A DNA stretch of 5,346 bases from RGIG3009 sp045541495 (GTDB lineage Bacteria; Bacillota; Clostridia; Oscillospirales; Acutalibacteraceae): NCBI GenBank assembly GCA_045541495.1, contig JAZQJE010000053.1:1-5346 (forward strand), read 5' to 3'. Each line of letters opens with the position of its first letter. Positions within the stretch are counted from its first letter, which is position 1. Shown here piece after piece: positions 1 through 5,346 of the stretch. The position numbers and the translations under genes were made by a program. A model generated the notes under the pieces. The model was not told where the DNA came from. It worked only from the letters and a program-made list of their open reading frames with translations, and made no database searches.

Positions 1-86
1 GCCTTAATTGGAAATCTCCTTTTGAGGTATTCTGGGGTGTTGCACTTGCTTGACAATCTGCCGCTAAAATTTGCACAGTTATAGTA

Positions 87-131
87 TTTGAAATATCTAT
101 TGAGCAGTCCCTCAAATGCCTTACCGTGTCG
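87..131 (-). pseudogene. C-terminal fragment of a probable reverse rubrerythrin
   Basis: On the minus strand, bases 131 to 87 read RHGKAFEGLLNRYFK. This matches from memory the conserved end of clostridial reverse rubrerythrins (NADH:rubredoxin peroxidases that remove H2O2 in the cytoplasm), which finish with a DEARHGKAFEGLL-RYF type segment carrying iron-ligand Glu and His residues. Only about 15 residues survive. The expected stop after RYFK is absent, because TAC follows and the frame stays open to the window edge. Just upstream on the same strand (142-134) ATG TCG AAA would fit the preceding Met-x-Lys if about 7 bases had been lost, although this may be chance. The fragment abuts the plus-strand glycyl radical enzyme remnant. 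The match is short and rests on recall of the family, so confidence is moderate. Confidence 0.45.
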
Positions 132-385
132 AGTTTCGACATGAAACAGGTCATCAACGGTGGCCCGCTCACCTTGGAGTTTCACGATAGTATGCTCCTC
201 ATCCCCGATGCGGTCATCAATTGCAGTTGAATGCGGTCAACGGCGATACTCTGCGGGACGCACAACAACATCCCGAAAACTATCCGCACCTGATCGTACG
301 GATCTGGGGTTGGAGCGCCTATTTCGTGGAATTGGATAAAGCGTTCCAAGACCAGGTCATCGCGCGACAGAAGTATTGCTTGTGA
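132..385 (+). pseudogene. Glycyl radical enzyme (pyruvate formate-lyase-like), C-terminal remnant
   Basis: This is the decayed 3' end of a glycyl radical enzyme, an oxygen-sensitive cytoplasmic enzyme normally of about 800-900 residues. From 141 the frame reads MKQVINGGPLTLEFHDSM, the typical entry to the glycyl-radical domain, and runs to about 213. The reading then jumps frame: from 215 it continues HQLQLNAVNGDTLRDAQ and on to RIWGWSAYFVELD around the radical glycine, ending at TGA 383-385. The roughly 20 residues expected between these parts (usually ending in ...GGHQ) are missing, so a frameshifting internal deletion lies near 210-215. All N-terminal and catalytic Cys/Glu regions are absent. 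The radical motif has Trp residues (RIWGW) instead of the common RVSGY. I associate this form tentatively with arylacetate-decarboxylase-like members, but substrate class cannot be decided. The next gene overlaps it by four bases, as usual for enzyme-activase pairs. Confidence 0.8.
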
Positions 386-675
386 GCGGCATCGTTTTCG
401 ATATCAAAGAACGGGGGATCGACGACGGTGACGGCTTGCGCACCGCCGTTATACGGGCGTGTCCAACTGTCAGATCCTGCACAACTTCCATCTGCTCAAA
501 CAAAGAGGGAAATCCTGCGTTATCCGCACACCGCTGATCCACGCCACCATTGATACCGAGGAAAAAGCTGCGTGCCATTGCCGCCCTCACCGCGGGCATG
601 ACATGGGAACAGTTGCCTTATAACACCATGGCAGGGGCCAAATACCCGTGGTTAGGCATGACCTATCCGTTGTAA
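382..675 (+). pseudogene. Glycyl radical enzyme activating enzyme (radical SAM), internally deleted and frameshifted
   Basis: This is the remnant of the radical-SAM activase that installs the glycyl radical on the neighbouring enzyme. GTG at 382 overlaps the stop of the upstream remnant and reads VSGIVFDIKERGIDDGDGLRTAV, the conserved activase N-terminus. At about 450 the sequence jumps to another frame reading YTGVSNCQILHNFHLLKQ and then VIRTPLIHATIDTEEK, which belongs to the C-terminal half of activases. The deletion removed the CxxxCxxC iron-sulfur motif and any ferredoxin insert, roughly 170 residues or more. A second lesion is one extra A in the run 562-566: restoring four A's gives EEKLRAIAAL. 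The final frame ends in AGAKYPWLGMTYPL and TAA at 673-675, a normal activase terminus. It cannot encode a working enzyme. A few residues also seem missing before WEQLPYN. Confidence 0.85.
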
Positions 676-678
676 AAG

Positions 679-710
679 AAAAAACAACCGTCTGTGACGG
701 TTGTTTTTTT
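679..710. terminator. Rho-independent terminator, probably bidirectional
   Basis: The arms 679-692 and 696-709 form a perfect hairpin of up to 14 bp around a TGT loop. Its core is AACAACCGTC/GACGGTTGTT, followed by a T run on the plus strand and preceded by an A-rich stretch that gives U-rich RNA on the minus strand. It lies 3 bases after the stop of the broken activase and would have ended the glycyl radical operon. It now insulates the downstream unit. Confidence 0.9.
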
Positions 711-729
711 GTGCACAAGGGAGTATAAT
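701..729 (+). promoter_or_regulatory. Promoter of the beta-CASP/epimerase unit, overlapping the terminator
   Basis: A perfect -10 TATAAT lies at 724-729. Exactly 17 bases upstream is TTGTTT (701-706), a weak -35 (TTG matches) that falls in the descending arm and T-run of the terminator hairpin. Transcription would start near 736, leaving a leader of about 16 bases that holds the ribosome binding site. The -10 is convincing. The -35 is poor. Confidence 0.6.
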
Positions 730-737
730 ACGGATAG

Positions 738-744
738 AAGGAGG
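738..744 (+). promoter_or_regulatory. Ribosome binding site that fixes the beta-CASP gene start
   Basis: AAGGAGG is a perfect anti-16S match. It lies 7 bases before ATG 752 but only 1 base before the in-frame ATG at 746, so translation should begin at 752. Family members also begin with a short MKLTFLGAA-type first strand. Confidence 0.85.
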
Positions 745-751
745 AATGGTC

Positions 752-2347
752 ATGAAACTCACCTTTTTAGGCGCGGCTCACGAAGTGACAGGCAGTTGTA
801 CTCTGCTCACCTTCGGTAACCGCCATATTCTCATTGATTGCGGCATGGAACAGGGACGGGATATGTTTGAAAATCAAGAGATCCCCGTTGCCGCCGCTGA
901 CATCGATGCGGTACTGCTTACCCACGCCCACATCGACCATTCCGGCAAGATCCCCATGCTGTATGCACAGGGCTTTCGCGGTCAGGTATACGCCACCCGC
1001 GCCACCTGTCGGTTGTGCGACCTGATGTTGCGGGACTCCGCCCACATTCAGGAATTTGAAGCCCAGTGGCGCAACCGCAAAGCCCGCCGCGCCGGTCACG
1101 AACCCTATGTTCCGCTGTATACCATGCGGGACGTAGAAGGATTGTTGCCCCATTTTGTCCTCTGTGACTACGACACCGACATTCCCGCGGGAGAGGGACT
1201 CACCCTGCGGTTTACCGATGCGGGCCACTTGCTGGGGTCCTCATCGGTCACCGCCGCGATCACCGAAAACGGTGAGACCCGCCGTATCGTCTTTTCGGGG
1301 GACGTGGGCAATATCAACAAACCCATTCTCCGTGACCCCCAAACCCCGCCTCCCGCGGACTACGCGGTGGTGGAATCCACCTACGGTGACCGTCTGCATG
1401 GGGAAGCCCCCGATTATGTGGGGCAACTGGCGGATATTATCACCCGCACTTTTGATCGTGGCGGCAACGTGGTGATCCCGTCCTTTGCGGTAGGCCGCAC
1501 GCAGGAACTCTTATACTTTCTGCGCACCATTAAAGATAAGAATTTAGTGCCTCGGTATCCTGATTTCCCCGTGGTCATCGACAGCCCCTTGGCGGTGGAA
1601 GCCACCGCCCTGTTTAGCGACGATGCCCGCGACTGTTACGATACGGAAACGCTGGCACTGTTGGATAAGGGCATCAACCCCTTGCGGTTTGCGGGGCTGA
1701 CCACCAGTGTCACTGCCGACGATTCCCGCGCCATTAACGAAAACAAACGCAGTCAGGTGATTCTGTCCGCCAGCGGCATGTGCGAAGCGGGGCGGATTCG
1801 TCACCATTTAAAACATAACCTGTGGCGCCCCGAAAGCACCATTCTGTTTGTGGGTTATCAATCGGCAGGTACGGTGGGCCGTCTGTTACTGGACGGTGCG
1901 CCCACGGTGAAACTGTTTGGGGAGACCATTTCCGTCAAAGCCGAGATTGCCAAGATCGACAGTATCAGCGGCCACGCCGACGAAAAAGGTTTGCTTCGTT
2001 GGGTGGAAAACCTCGGCCCGCTCACCCGTGTGTTTATCAACCATGGGGAAGAGACTGCTTGTGAGGCCCTCGCGGCCACGTTGAACGAGCGGGGTGTCAT
2101 CGCCACCGCCCCCTACAGCGGGGATACCTTTGATCTGGTGGCGAACAAACAAGTGGCGGCAGGCTCCCGCAAACGGGTAGCGCGCCGTGAAGGCGGCAAT
2201 GTCCGCGAAAACGCCGTGTTCGGCAAATTGGTGGCGGCGGGACAACGGCTGCTTCATGTCATCGAAAACTGCCGCGGCCGCGCCAACAAAGACCTTGCCA
2301 AGTTCACAGGACAGATCATGGCACTATGCGACAAATGGGATAAATAA
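752..2347 (+). CDS. Beta-CASP metallo-beta-lactamase-fold protein, probable RNA-processing exo/endonuclease
   Basis: The 531-residue protein belongs to the metallo-beta-lactamase/beta-CASP superfamily that includes RNase J and CPSF73, in the bacterial group often called RNA specificity factor-like (COG1236 type). It should be a cytoplasmic Zn-dependent ribonuclease; no signal peptide is seen. Visible metal and active-site motifs are D29 (ILIDCG), H58-x-H60-x-D62-H63 (THAHIDHSG), H159 (DAGHLLGSS) and D184 (FSGDVG). The beta-CASP motifs are E208 (VESTYGDR, motif A), H408 (SISGHAD, motif B) and H431 (INHGEE, motif C). The beta-CASP insert lies roughly between residues 210 and 400 and includes SASGMCEAG. 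After about residue 460 comes a tail with a basic patch (R473-R479, SRKRVARR) that might touch RNA, which is inference. All catalytic residues look intact. It is the first gene of a unit with the epimerase 14 bases downstream. The natural RNA target is unknown. Confidence 0.92.
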   Translation: MKLTFLGAAHEVTGSCTLLTFGNRHILIDCGMEQGRDMFENQEIPVAAADIDAVLLTHAHIDHSGKIPMLYAQGFRGQVYATRATCRLCDLMLRDSAHIQEFEAQWRNRKARRAGHEPYVPLYTMRDVEGLLPHFVLCDYDTDIPAGEGLTLRFTDAGHLLGSSSVTAAITENGETRRIVFSGDVGNINKPILRDPQTPPPADYAVVESTYGDRLHGEAPDYVGQLADIITRTFDRGGNVVIPSFAVGRTQELLYFLRTIKDKNLVPRYPDFPVVIDSPLAVEATALFSDDARDCYDTETLALLDKGINPLRFAGLTTSVTADDSRAINENKRSQVILSASGMCEAGRIRHHLKHNLWRPESTILFVGYQSAGTVGRLLLDGAPTVKLFGETISVKAEIAKIDSISGHADEKGLLRWVENLGPLTRVFINHGEETACEALAATLNERGVIATAPYSGDTFDLVANKQVAAGSRKRVARREGGNVRENAVFGKLVAAGQRLLHVIENCRGRANKDLAKFTGQIMALCDKWDK

Positions 2348-2361
2348 GGAAGGGATGTATC

Positions 2362-3210
2362 ATGATTACGTTACACAACCGCTATCTCACCGTGGAGATC
2401 GCCGAAAAAGGTGCCGAACTGCAAAGCCTGCGCACCGCCGCGGGCGAGGAACGCCTGTGGCAGGGCAACCCTGCGTTCTGGGCTCGCCGCGCCCCCGTGT
2501 TGTTTCCCGTTTGCGGCCGACTTCTCAATTTGCAATATACCTACGAGGGCATTACCTATCCAATGGGTTGTCACGGCTTCGTGCGGGAAGCGGTGTTCTC
2601 GGTGGAAACCCAAACCGACACCGCCGTTACCTTGTTGTATACTGACAACGAGGAAACACGGGCGGTGTATCCCTTTGCTTTTGAATTCCGCGTCACCTTT
2701 GCGTTGGAGGGCAATACTTTGGCGGTTACCTACGCCGTCCATAACCCCGCCGATACCCCTCTGTATATGTCTTTCGGCGGTCACGAGGGATACGCTTGCG
2801 ACGGCGGCTTGGAACAATACGAACTGGTCATTCCCGAACCCTGTACGCTGGACAGTTACGTGGTAAAAACTGCCGTTTCCCGCGATACCAAACCCGTTTT
2901 CCAAAACAGCGCGGTATTGCCGTTGCGGGGTGACCTGTTTACCGAAGACGCATTGGTATTGGAACACCCGCCCTTCAATACCATCGCCTTGCGTCGGCGG
3001 GACAGTGGCGAAACGCTGGTCACGGTGGGGCTTAACGACGCGGAATATGTGCTGATCTGGAGCGTCCCCGACGGCCCTTATGTATGCGTAGAACCCTTGT
3101 GGGGAGTTGGTGGTTTCGAGGATGACAGCGCCTCACTTACCGAAAAGATCGGGATTCGGAAAGTAAACGGTGGCGACACCTATTCCCGTACCCACACAAT
3201 TACCACTTGA
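2362..3210 (+). CDS. Aldose 1-epimerase family protein (LacX-like)
   Basis: The 282-residue cytoplasmic protein has the galactose-mutarotase fold and would interconvert alpha and beta anomers of a sugar or sugar phosphate. The length and motifs fit the LacX-like branch. The N-terminus ITLHNRYLTVEIAEKGAELQ is typical, with FPVCGRL at residues 48-54. The likely catalytic residues are H71 in CHGFVRE, H141 in GGHEGY (commonly GGHPAF or GGHPGF) and E244 in VCVEPLWG, which corresponds to the general base Glu. AAGGAAGGG at 2346-2354 lies 7 bases before the ATG and overlaps the upstream stop codon, so the gene is probably cotranscribed with the beta-CASP gene. The natural sugar cannot be told, since no carbohydrate operon surrounds it. 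The stop codon lies inside the -35 box of the following promoter. Confidence 0.9.
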   Translation: MITLHNRYLTVEIAEKGAELQSLRTAAGEERLWQGNPAFWARRAPVLFPVCGRLLNLQYTYEGITYPMGCHGFVREAVFSVETQTDTAVTLLYTDNEETRAVYPFAFEFRVTFALEGNTLAVTYAVHNPADTPLYMSFGGHEGYACDGGLEQYELVIPEPCTLDSYVVKTAVSRDTKPVFQNSAVLPLRGDLFTEDALVLEHPPFNTIALRRRDSGETLVTVGLNDAEYVLIWSVPDGPYVCVEPLWGVGGFEDDSASLTEKIGIRKVNGGDTYSRTHTITT

Positions 3211-3234
3211 CAAGCGATAAAAACATGGTACAAT
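3207..3234 (+). promoter_or_regulatory. Strong extended -10 promoter of the riboswitch-metK operon
   Basis: A perfect TTGACA (3207-3212) is followed by a 16-base spacer and TACAAT (3229-3234), with TG at 3226-3227 forming an extended -10 (TGGTACAAT). The start of transcription is expected near 3241, 16 bases before the riboswitch P1 helix. The -35 box contains the TGA stop of the epimerase gene, so there is no spare intergenic sequence. Confidence 0.88.
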
Positions 3235-3256
3235 AAATGTCGAAAATCGAATAGTT

Positions 3257-3351
3257 CCTTATCAAGAGTGGCGGAGGGACAGGCCCTGTGAAGCCCGGCA
3301 ACCTGCGAAAGCAAGGTGCTAAATCCTGCGGTGAACGACCGGCAGATGAGG
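3257..3351 (+). promoter_or_regulatory. SAM-I (S-box) riboswitch aptamer
   Basis: The sequence carries the S-box consensus: CTTATCAAGAG at 3258-3268, then GGAGGGAC, GGCCCTGTGAAGCCCGGCAACC, and a closing GATGAGG. P1 pairs CCTTATC (3257-3263) with GATGAGG (3345-3351). P3 is ACCTGC-GAAA-GCAAGGT around 3301-3316 with a GAAA loop. P4 pairs CTGC (3326-3329) with GCAG (3342-3345), supported by GG/CC inside. In this family S-adenosylmethionine binding stabilises P1 and lets the downstream terminator form. When SAM is scarce, the segment CGGCAG (3340-3345) can instead pair with CTGCCG (3366-3371) in the terminator and allow read-through. The switch sits in front of metK, a classic target, so it should act as feedback control of SAM synthesis. 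Confidence 0.97.
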
Positions 3352-3354
3352 TGG

Positions 3355-3386
3355 AATGCGCCCGGCTGCCGCCGAGCGCATTTTTT
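3355..3386 (+). terminator. Riboswitch expression-platform terminator
   Basis: AATGCGC (3355-3361) pairs with GCGCATT (3376-3382). After one C-A mismatch, CGGC (3363-3366) pairs with GCCG (3371-3374) around a TGCC loop, and T residues run to 3386. It follows the aptamer by three bases, the standard layout of a SAM-I transcription attenuator. It can also stop transcripts reading through from the epimerase gene. Confidence 0.93.
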
Positions 3387-3396
3387 GTTTCTAAAA

Positions 3397-3435
3397 GGCA
3401 GGTAAGGGCTTCTCCTCAAGGAGAAGGCCCTTGCC
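3397..3435 (+). other. Stable leader hairpin between the riboswitch terminator and metK
   Basis: AAGGGCTTCTCC (3404-3415) and GGAGAAGGCCCTT (3420-3432) form a 12-bp stem with a TCAA loop and one bulged G (3426). GGCA and TGCC can extend it to 3397-3435. No T run follows, so it is not an intrinsic terminator. Its 3' arm contains an AAGGAG Shine-Dalgarno-like sequence (3418-3423) held in the stem. It could stabilise the read-through mRNA or be a second control element. The role is unknown. Confidence 0.65.
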
Positions 3436-3487
3436 GTGGCGAATGAAGTGTACGACTACGATGTATCAACAGAAAGGATAAACCACT

Positions 3488-4672
3488 ATGGCCAAACATT
3501 TCTTCACATCCGAATCCGTAACCGAGGGTCATCCCGACAAGGTCTGCGACTGTGTATCCGATGCGGTGTTGGATGCTATTTTAGCCCAAGATCCTGCCGC
3601 CCACGTGGCTTGTGAGACCGTCACTACCACAGGTATGGTGTTGGTGATGGGCGAGATCACCACCACCGCCGCCGTGGATATTCCCGCTATCGTGCGGCAA
3701 ACGGTGTGCGATATCGGGTATGACGGCAAAGGCGGGTTTGACGGCAATACCTGTTCCGTCATGACCGTGCTGGACAAGCAATCCCCCGATATTGCCATGG
3801 GTGTCAACGACGCCATGGAAGTGCGGGGCAAGGACGCCGATCCCTACGACCGTGTAGGCGCCGGTGACCAGGGTCTCATGTTCGGTTATGCCTGTAACGA
3901 GACTCCCGAACTCATGCCGTTGCCCATTTCGTTGGCTCATCACTTGGCGCGGGAACTGACTGCTTTGCGCAAAAACGGTACCCTTACCTATCTGCGCCCC
4001 GACGGCAAGACTCAAGTCACCGTGGAATACGACGGGGATACCCCTGTTCGGGTAGACACGGTGGTGGTATCCACTCAACACGCCGAAGAGGTGGAACTGG
4101 CACAGATTCGTGCCGATATCGAAAACCATCTTATTCGTGCGGTAATCCCCACTCATTTGATGGACGACAACACCAAGATCTTCGTCAACCCCACCGGCCG
4201 TTTCGTGGTGGGTGGCCCGCAAGGGGACAGTGGCCTGACCGGCCGTAAGATCATTGTGGATACCTACGGCGGCTATGCCTGTCACGGTGGCGGTGCCTTT
4301 TCGGGCAAAGATCCCACCAAGGTGGATCGTTCCGCCAGTTACATGGCGCGGTATGCGGCCAAAAACGTGGTAGCGGCAGGGCTGGCTCGCCGTTGCGAGG
4401 TGCAACTGGCCTACGCCATCGGCGTGGCGCGCCCCGTATCGGTGCGGGTGGATACCCACGGCACGGGTACCGTATCCGACGAAAAATTGGCAAAAGCGGT
4501 ATCTGAGGTGTTCGACTTCCGTCCCGCCGCCATTATTGATACGTTGCAACTTCGCCGTCCCCAATACCGTCCCTTGGCGGCCTACGGGCATATCGGTCGT
4601 GAAGACGTGTCGGTGGCGTGGGAAAAGACCGACCGTGTGGCCGCGTTACAGGCGGCGGTGGAGAAACGCTGA
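3488..4672 (+). CDS. metK: S-adenosylmethionine synthetase (methionine adenosyltransferase)
   Basis: The protein makes S-adenosylmethionine from methionine and ATP, releasing phosphate and diphosphate, in the cytoplasm as a dimer or tetramer. At 394 residues it has normal family length. Diagnostic motifs are all intact: GHPDK at residues 14-18 near the N-terminus (H15 and D17 in the active site), the signature GAGDQGLMFGYA at 124-135, and the glycine-rich loop GGGAFSGKDPTKVDRS at 267-282. AGAAAGGA at 3471-3478 precedes the ATG by 9 bases, and the start MAKHFFTSESVTEGHPDK is conserved. The SAM-I riboswitch upstream implies repression by its own product. The stop codon overlaps the rimM start by one base (TGATG), so the downstream genes are very probably on the same mRNA. 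Confidence 0.98.
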   Translation: MAKHFFTSESVTEGHPDKVCDCVSDAVLDAILAQDPAAHVACETVTTTGMVLVMGEITTTAAVDIPAIVRQTVCDIGYDGKGGFDGNTCSVMTVLDKQSPDIAMGVNDAMEVRGKDADPYDRVGAGDQGLMFGYACNETPELMPLPISLAHHLARELTALRKNGTLTYLRPDGKTQVTVEYDGDTPVRVDTVVVSTQHAEEVELAQIRADIENHLIRAVIPTHLMDDNTKIFVNPTGRFVVGGPQGDSGLTGRKIIVDTYGGYACHGGGAFSGKDPTKVDRSASYMARYAAKNVVAAGLARRCEVQLAYAIGVARPVSVRVDTHGTGTVSDEKLAKAVSEVFDFRPAAIIDTLQLRRPQYRPLAAYGHIGREDVSVAWEKTDRVAALQAAVEKR

Positions 4673-5187
4673 TGTCAGGAAAACGATTTTTGGAAGCGGG
4701 TCAGATCGTGGGCACTCACGGTATCCGTGGCGAAGTGCGGGTGCAACCGTGGTGTGACGGTCCCGCCGTGTTATCCCCGCTGAAATATTTGTATTTTAAC
4801 GAGGGCGAACAGAAGCGGAAAGTAACGTGCCGCCCCCATAAAAACATCGCGCTGGTGAAGATCAGCGGCATCGATACGGTGGAACAGGCGGAAGCCTTGC
4901 GGGGTCAGGTACTATATCTGGACCGCCAAGACGTAAAACTGGAAAAAGGCCGCTATTTCATTTGTGACCTCATGGGGTTGACGGTGGTGGACGACGACAC
5001 CGACGCCGTCTATGGCACGTGCACCGATGTCAGCGAGACCGGCGCCAACAACGTGTATCACATGAAAACCCCCGACGGCAAGGAAATCCTTATTCCCGCC
5101 ATCCCTGATGTGGTGCGGCGGGTGGATATCGACGGGGGTCAAATCCGAATTTTTGCCATGGCAGGATTGTTTGACGATGAGATTTGA
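4672..5187 (+). CDS. rimM: Ribosome maturation factor RimM
   Basis: RimM binds ribosomal protein uS19 and helps assemble the head of the 30S subunit and process 16S rRNA. The 171-residue protein has both expected parts. The N-terminal RimM barrel has GTHGIRGEVRV at residues 14-24. The C-terminal PRC barrel runs from about residue 95 (YFICDLMGLTVV), with TGANNVY at 123-129, ILIPAIPDVV at 139-148 and a final GLFDDEI. I chose ATG 4672 rather than an in-frame ATG at 4618 because the family begins just before the first barrel strand and because GGTGGAG (4657-4663) lies 8 bases upstream. ATG overlaps the metK stop by one base and the end overlaps trmD by 11, so translational coupling is likely. The usual neighbour upstream would be rpsP or a KH-domain gene, and neither is here. 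Confidence 0.96.
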   Translation: MSGKRFLEAGQIVGTHGIRGEVRVQPWCDGPAVLSPLKYLYFNEGEQKRKVTCRPHKNIALVKISGIDTVEQAEALRGQVLYLDRQDVKLEKGRYFICDLMGLTVVDDDTDAVYGTCTDVSETGANNVYHMKTPDGKEILIPAIPDVVRRVDIDGGQIRIFAMAGLFDDEI

Positions 5188-5346
5188 TATTTTAACCTTG
5201 TTTCCCGACGCTTGTGAGGCGGTACTGGGAGAAAGCATTATCGGTCGCGCACGGCAGAAAGGGATCTTGGATATTCACTGCCACCAGATTCGCGACTACA
5301 CCGAAAATAAACAAAAACAGGTGGACGACTACCCCTACGGCGGCGG
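5177..5346 (+). CDS. trmD: tRNA (guanine-N1)-methyltransferase TrmD, N-terminal part
   Basis: TrmD uses S-adenosylmethionine to make m1G37 in tRNAs reading CNN and some other codons, preventing +1 frameshifts. It is essential in many bacteria. Fifty-six codons are present before the window ends. They begin MRFDILTLFP, pass through LGESIIGRARQKG (residues 17-29) and reach RDYT (39-42) and VDDYPYGG (49-56), the conserved entry to the SAM-binding trefoil-knot domain. The ATG lies inside the last codons of rimM, so the two genes overlap by 11 bases in different frames. No strong ribosome binding site is seen (GCAGGA at 5161-5166 is weak), which favours coupling to rimM translation. The rest of the gene lies outside the window. 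Confidence 0.96.
   Translation, partial: MRFDILTLFPDACEAVLGESIIGRARQKGILDIHCHQIRDYTENKQKQVDDYPYGG

Noticed and set aside
16..56. Minus-strand TTGTCA (56-51), CAGAAT-like -10 and AAAAGGAG (23-16), suggesting a leftward gene start
   Set aside because: The -10 is weak and no ATG, GTG or TTG lies within normal distance of the ribosome binding site before the window ends. It could serve a gene beyond base 1 but cannot be supported here.
50..87. Perfect TTGACA at 50-55 suggesting a plus-strand promoter before the glycyl radical remnant
   Set aside because: No acceptable -10 at 16-18 bases; the TATA-like bases at 79-85 are 23-24 bases away.
357..599. 80-codon minus-strand frame over the activase remnant
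   Set aside because: The plus strand carries clear activase motifs in successive frames. The antisense frame resembles nothing.
1..675. Insertion sequence or prophage as cause of the broken genes
   Set aside because: No transposase, terminal inverted repeats or target duplications are visible. The lesions are simple deletions and indels.
701..751. Longer N-terminus for the beta-CASP protein, from TTG 701 or ATG 746
   Set aside because: 701 lies inside the terminator and before the likely transcription start. 746 is one base from the ribosome binding site. Neither adds conserved residues.
2187..2645. 152-codon plus-strand frame bridging the beta-CASP and epimerase genes
   Set aside because: It overlaps both well-supported genes in another frame, with no ribosome binding site and a composition typical of a shifted frame.
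3581..4591. 336-codon open frame on the minus strand
   Set aside because: It is antisense to metK, whose frame is certain. The translation has no recognisable motif and is rich in Gly/His/Val as expected of a mirror frame.
1..5346. CRISPR array, retron, toxin-antitoxin or other defence system
   Set aside because: No direct-repeat array, reverse transcriptase, small paired ORFs or defence domains were seen on either strand.

Overview
The window looks like chromosome from an anaerobic, fairly GC-rich member of the Clostridia (Bacillota). The pointers are a SAM-I (S-box) riboswitch, remnants of a glycyl radical enzyme with its activase, a probable reverse-rubrerythrin fragment, strong AAGGAGG-type ribosome binding sites and consensus sigma-A-like promoters. 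An uncultured Oscillospiraceae/Ruminococcaceae-type genome would fit, but the window cannot settle the genus. No mobile element, CRISPR array, tRNA or rRNA is visible.

Bases 1-675 are a gene graveyard. A short minus-strand piece (about 87-131) resembles the C-terminus of reverse rubrerythrin. Directly next to it on the plus strand is the C-terminal end of a glycyl radical enzyme (132-385), and overlapping that is its radical-SAM activating enzyme (382-675). All three are broken by deletions and frameshifts. A 14-bp hairpin terminator (679-710) closes the region.

Bases 701-3210 hold a two-gene unit. A promoter with a perfect TATAAT begins inside the terminator. It drives a 531-residue beta-CASP metallo-beta-lactamase-fold protein (752-2347), probably a ribonuclease. 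Fourteen bases later comes a LacX-like aldose 1-epimerase family protein (2362-3210).

Bases 3207-5346 hold a compact SAM-linked operon. An extended -10 promoter, whose -35 box contains the stop codon of the epimerase gene, leads into a complete SAM-I riboswitch with its own terminator. After a further strong hairpin come metK (S-adenosylmethionine synthetase), rimM (30S maturation factor, overlapping metK by 1 base) and the start of trmD (tRNA m1G37 methyltransferase, overlapping rimM by 11 bases, cut by the window end). rimM-trmD usually sits behind rpsP. Here it is tied to metK, so SAM supply, the SAM-consuming tRNA methyltransferase and a ribosome maturation factor appear to share one SAM-sensing switch. 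This arrangement is the most interesting point in the window.
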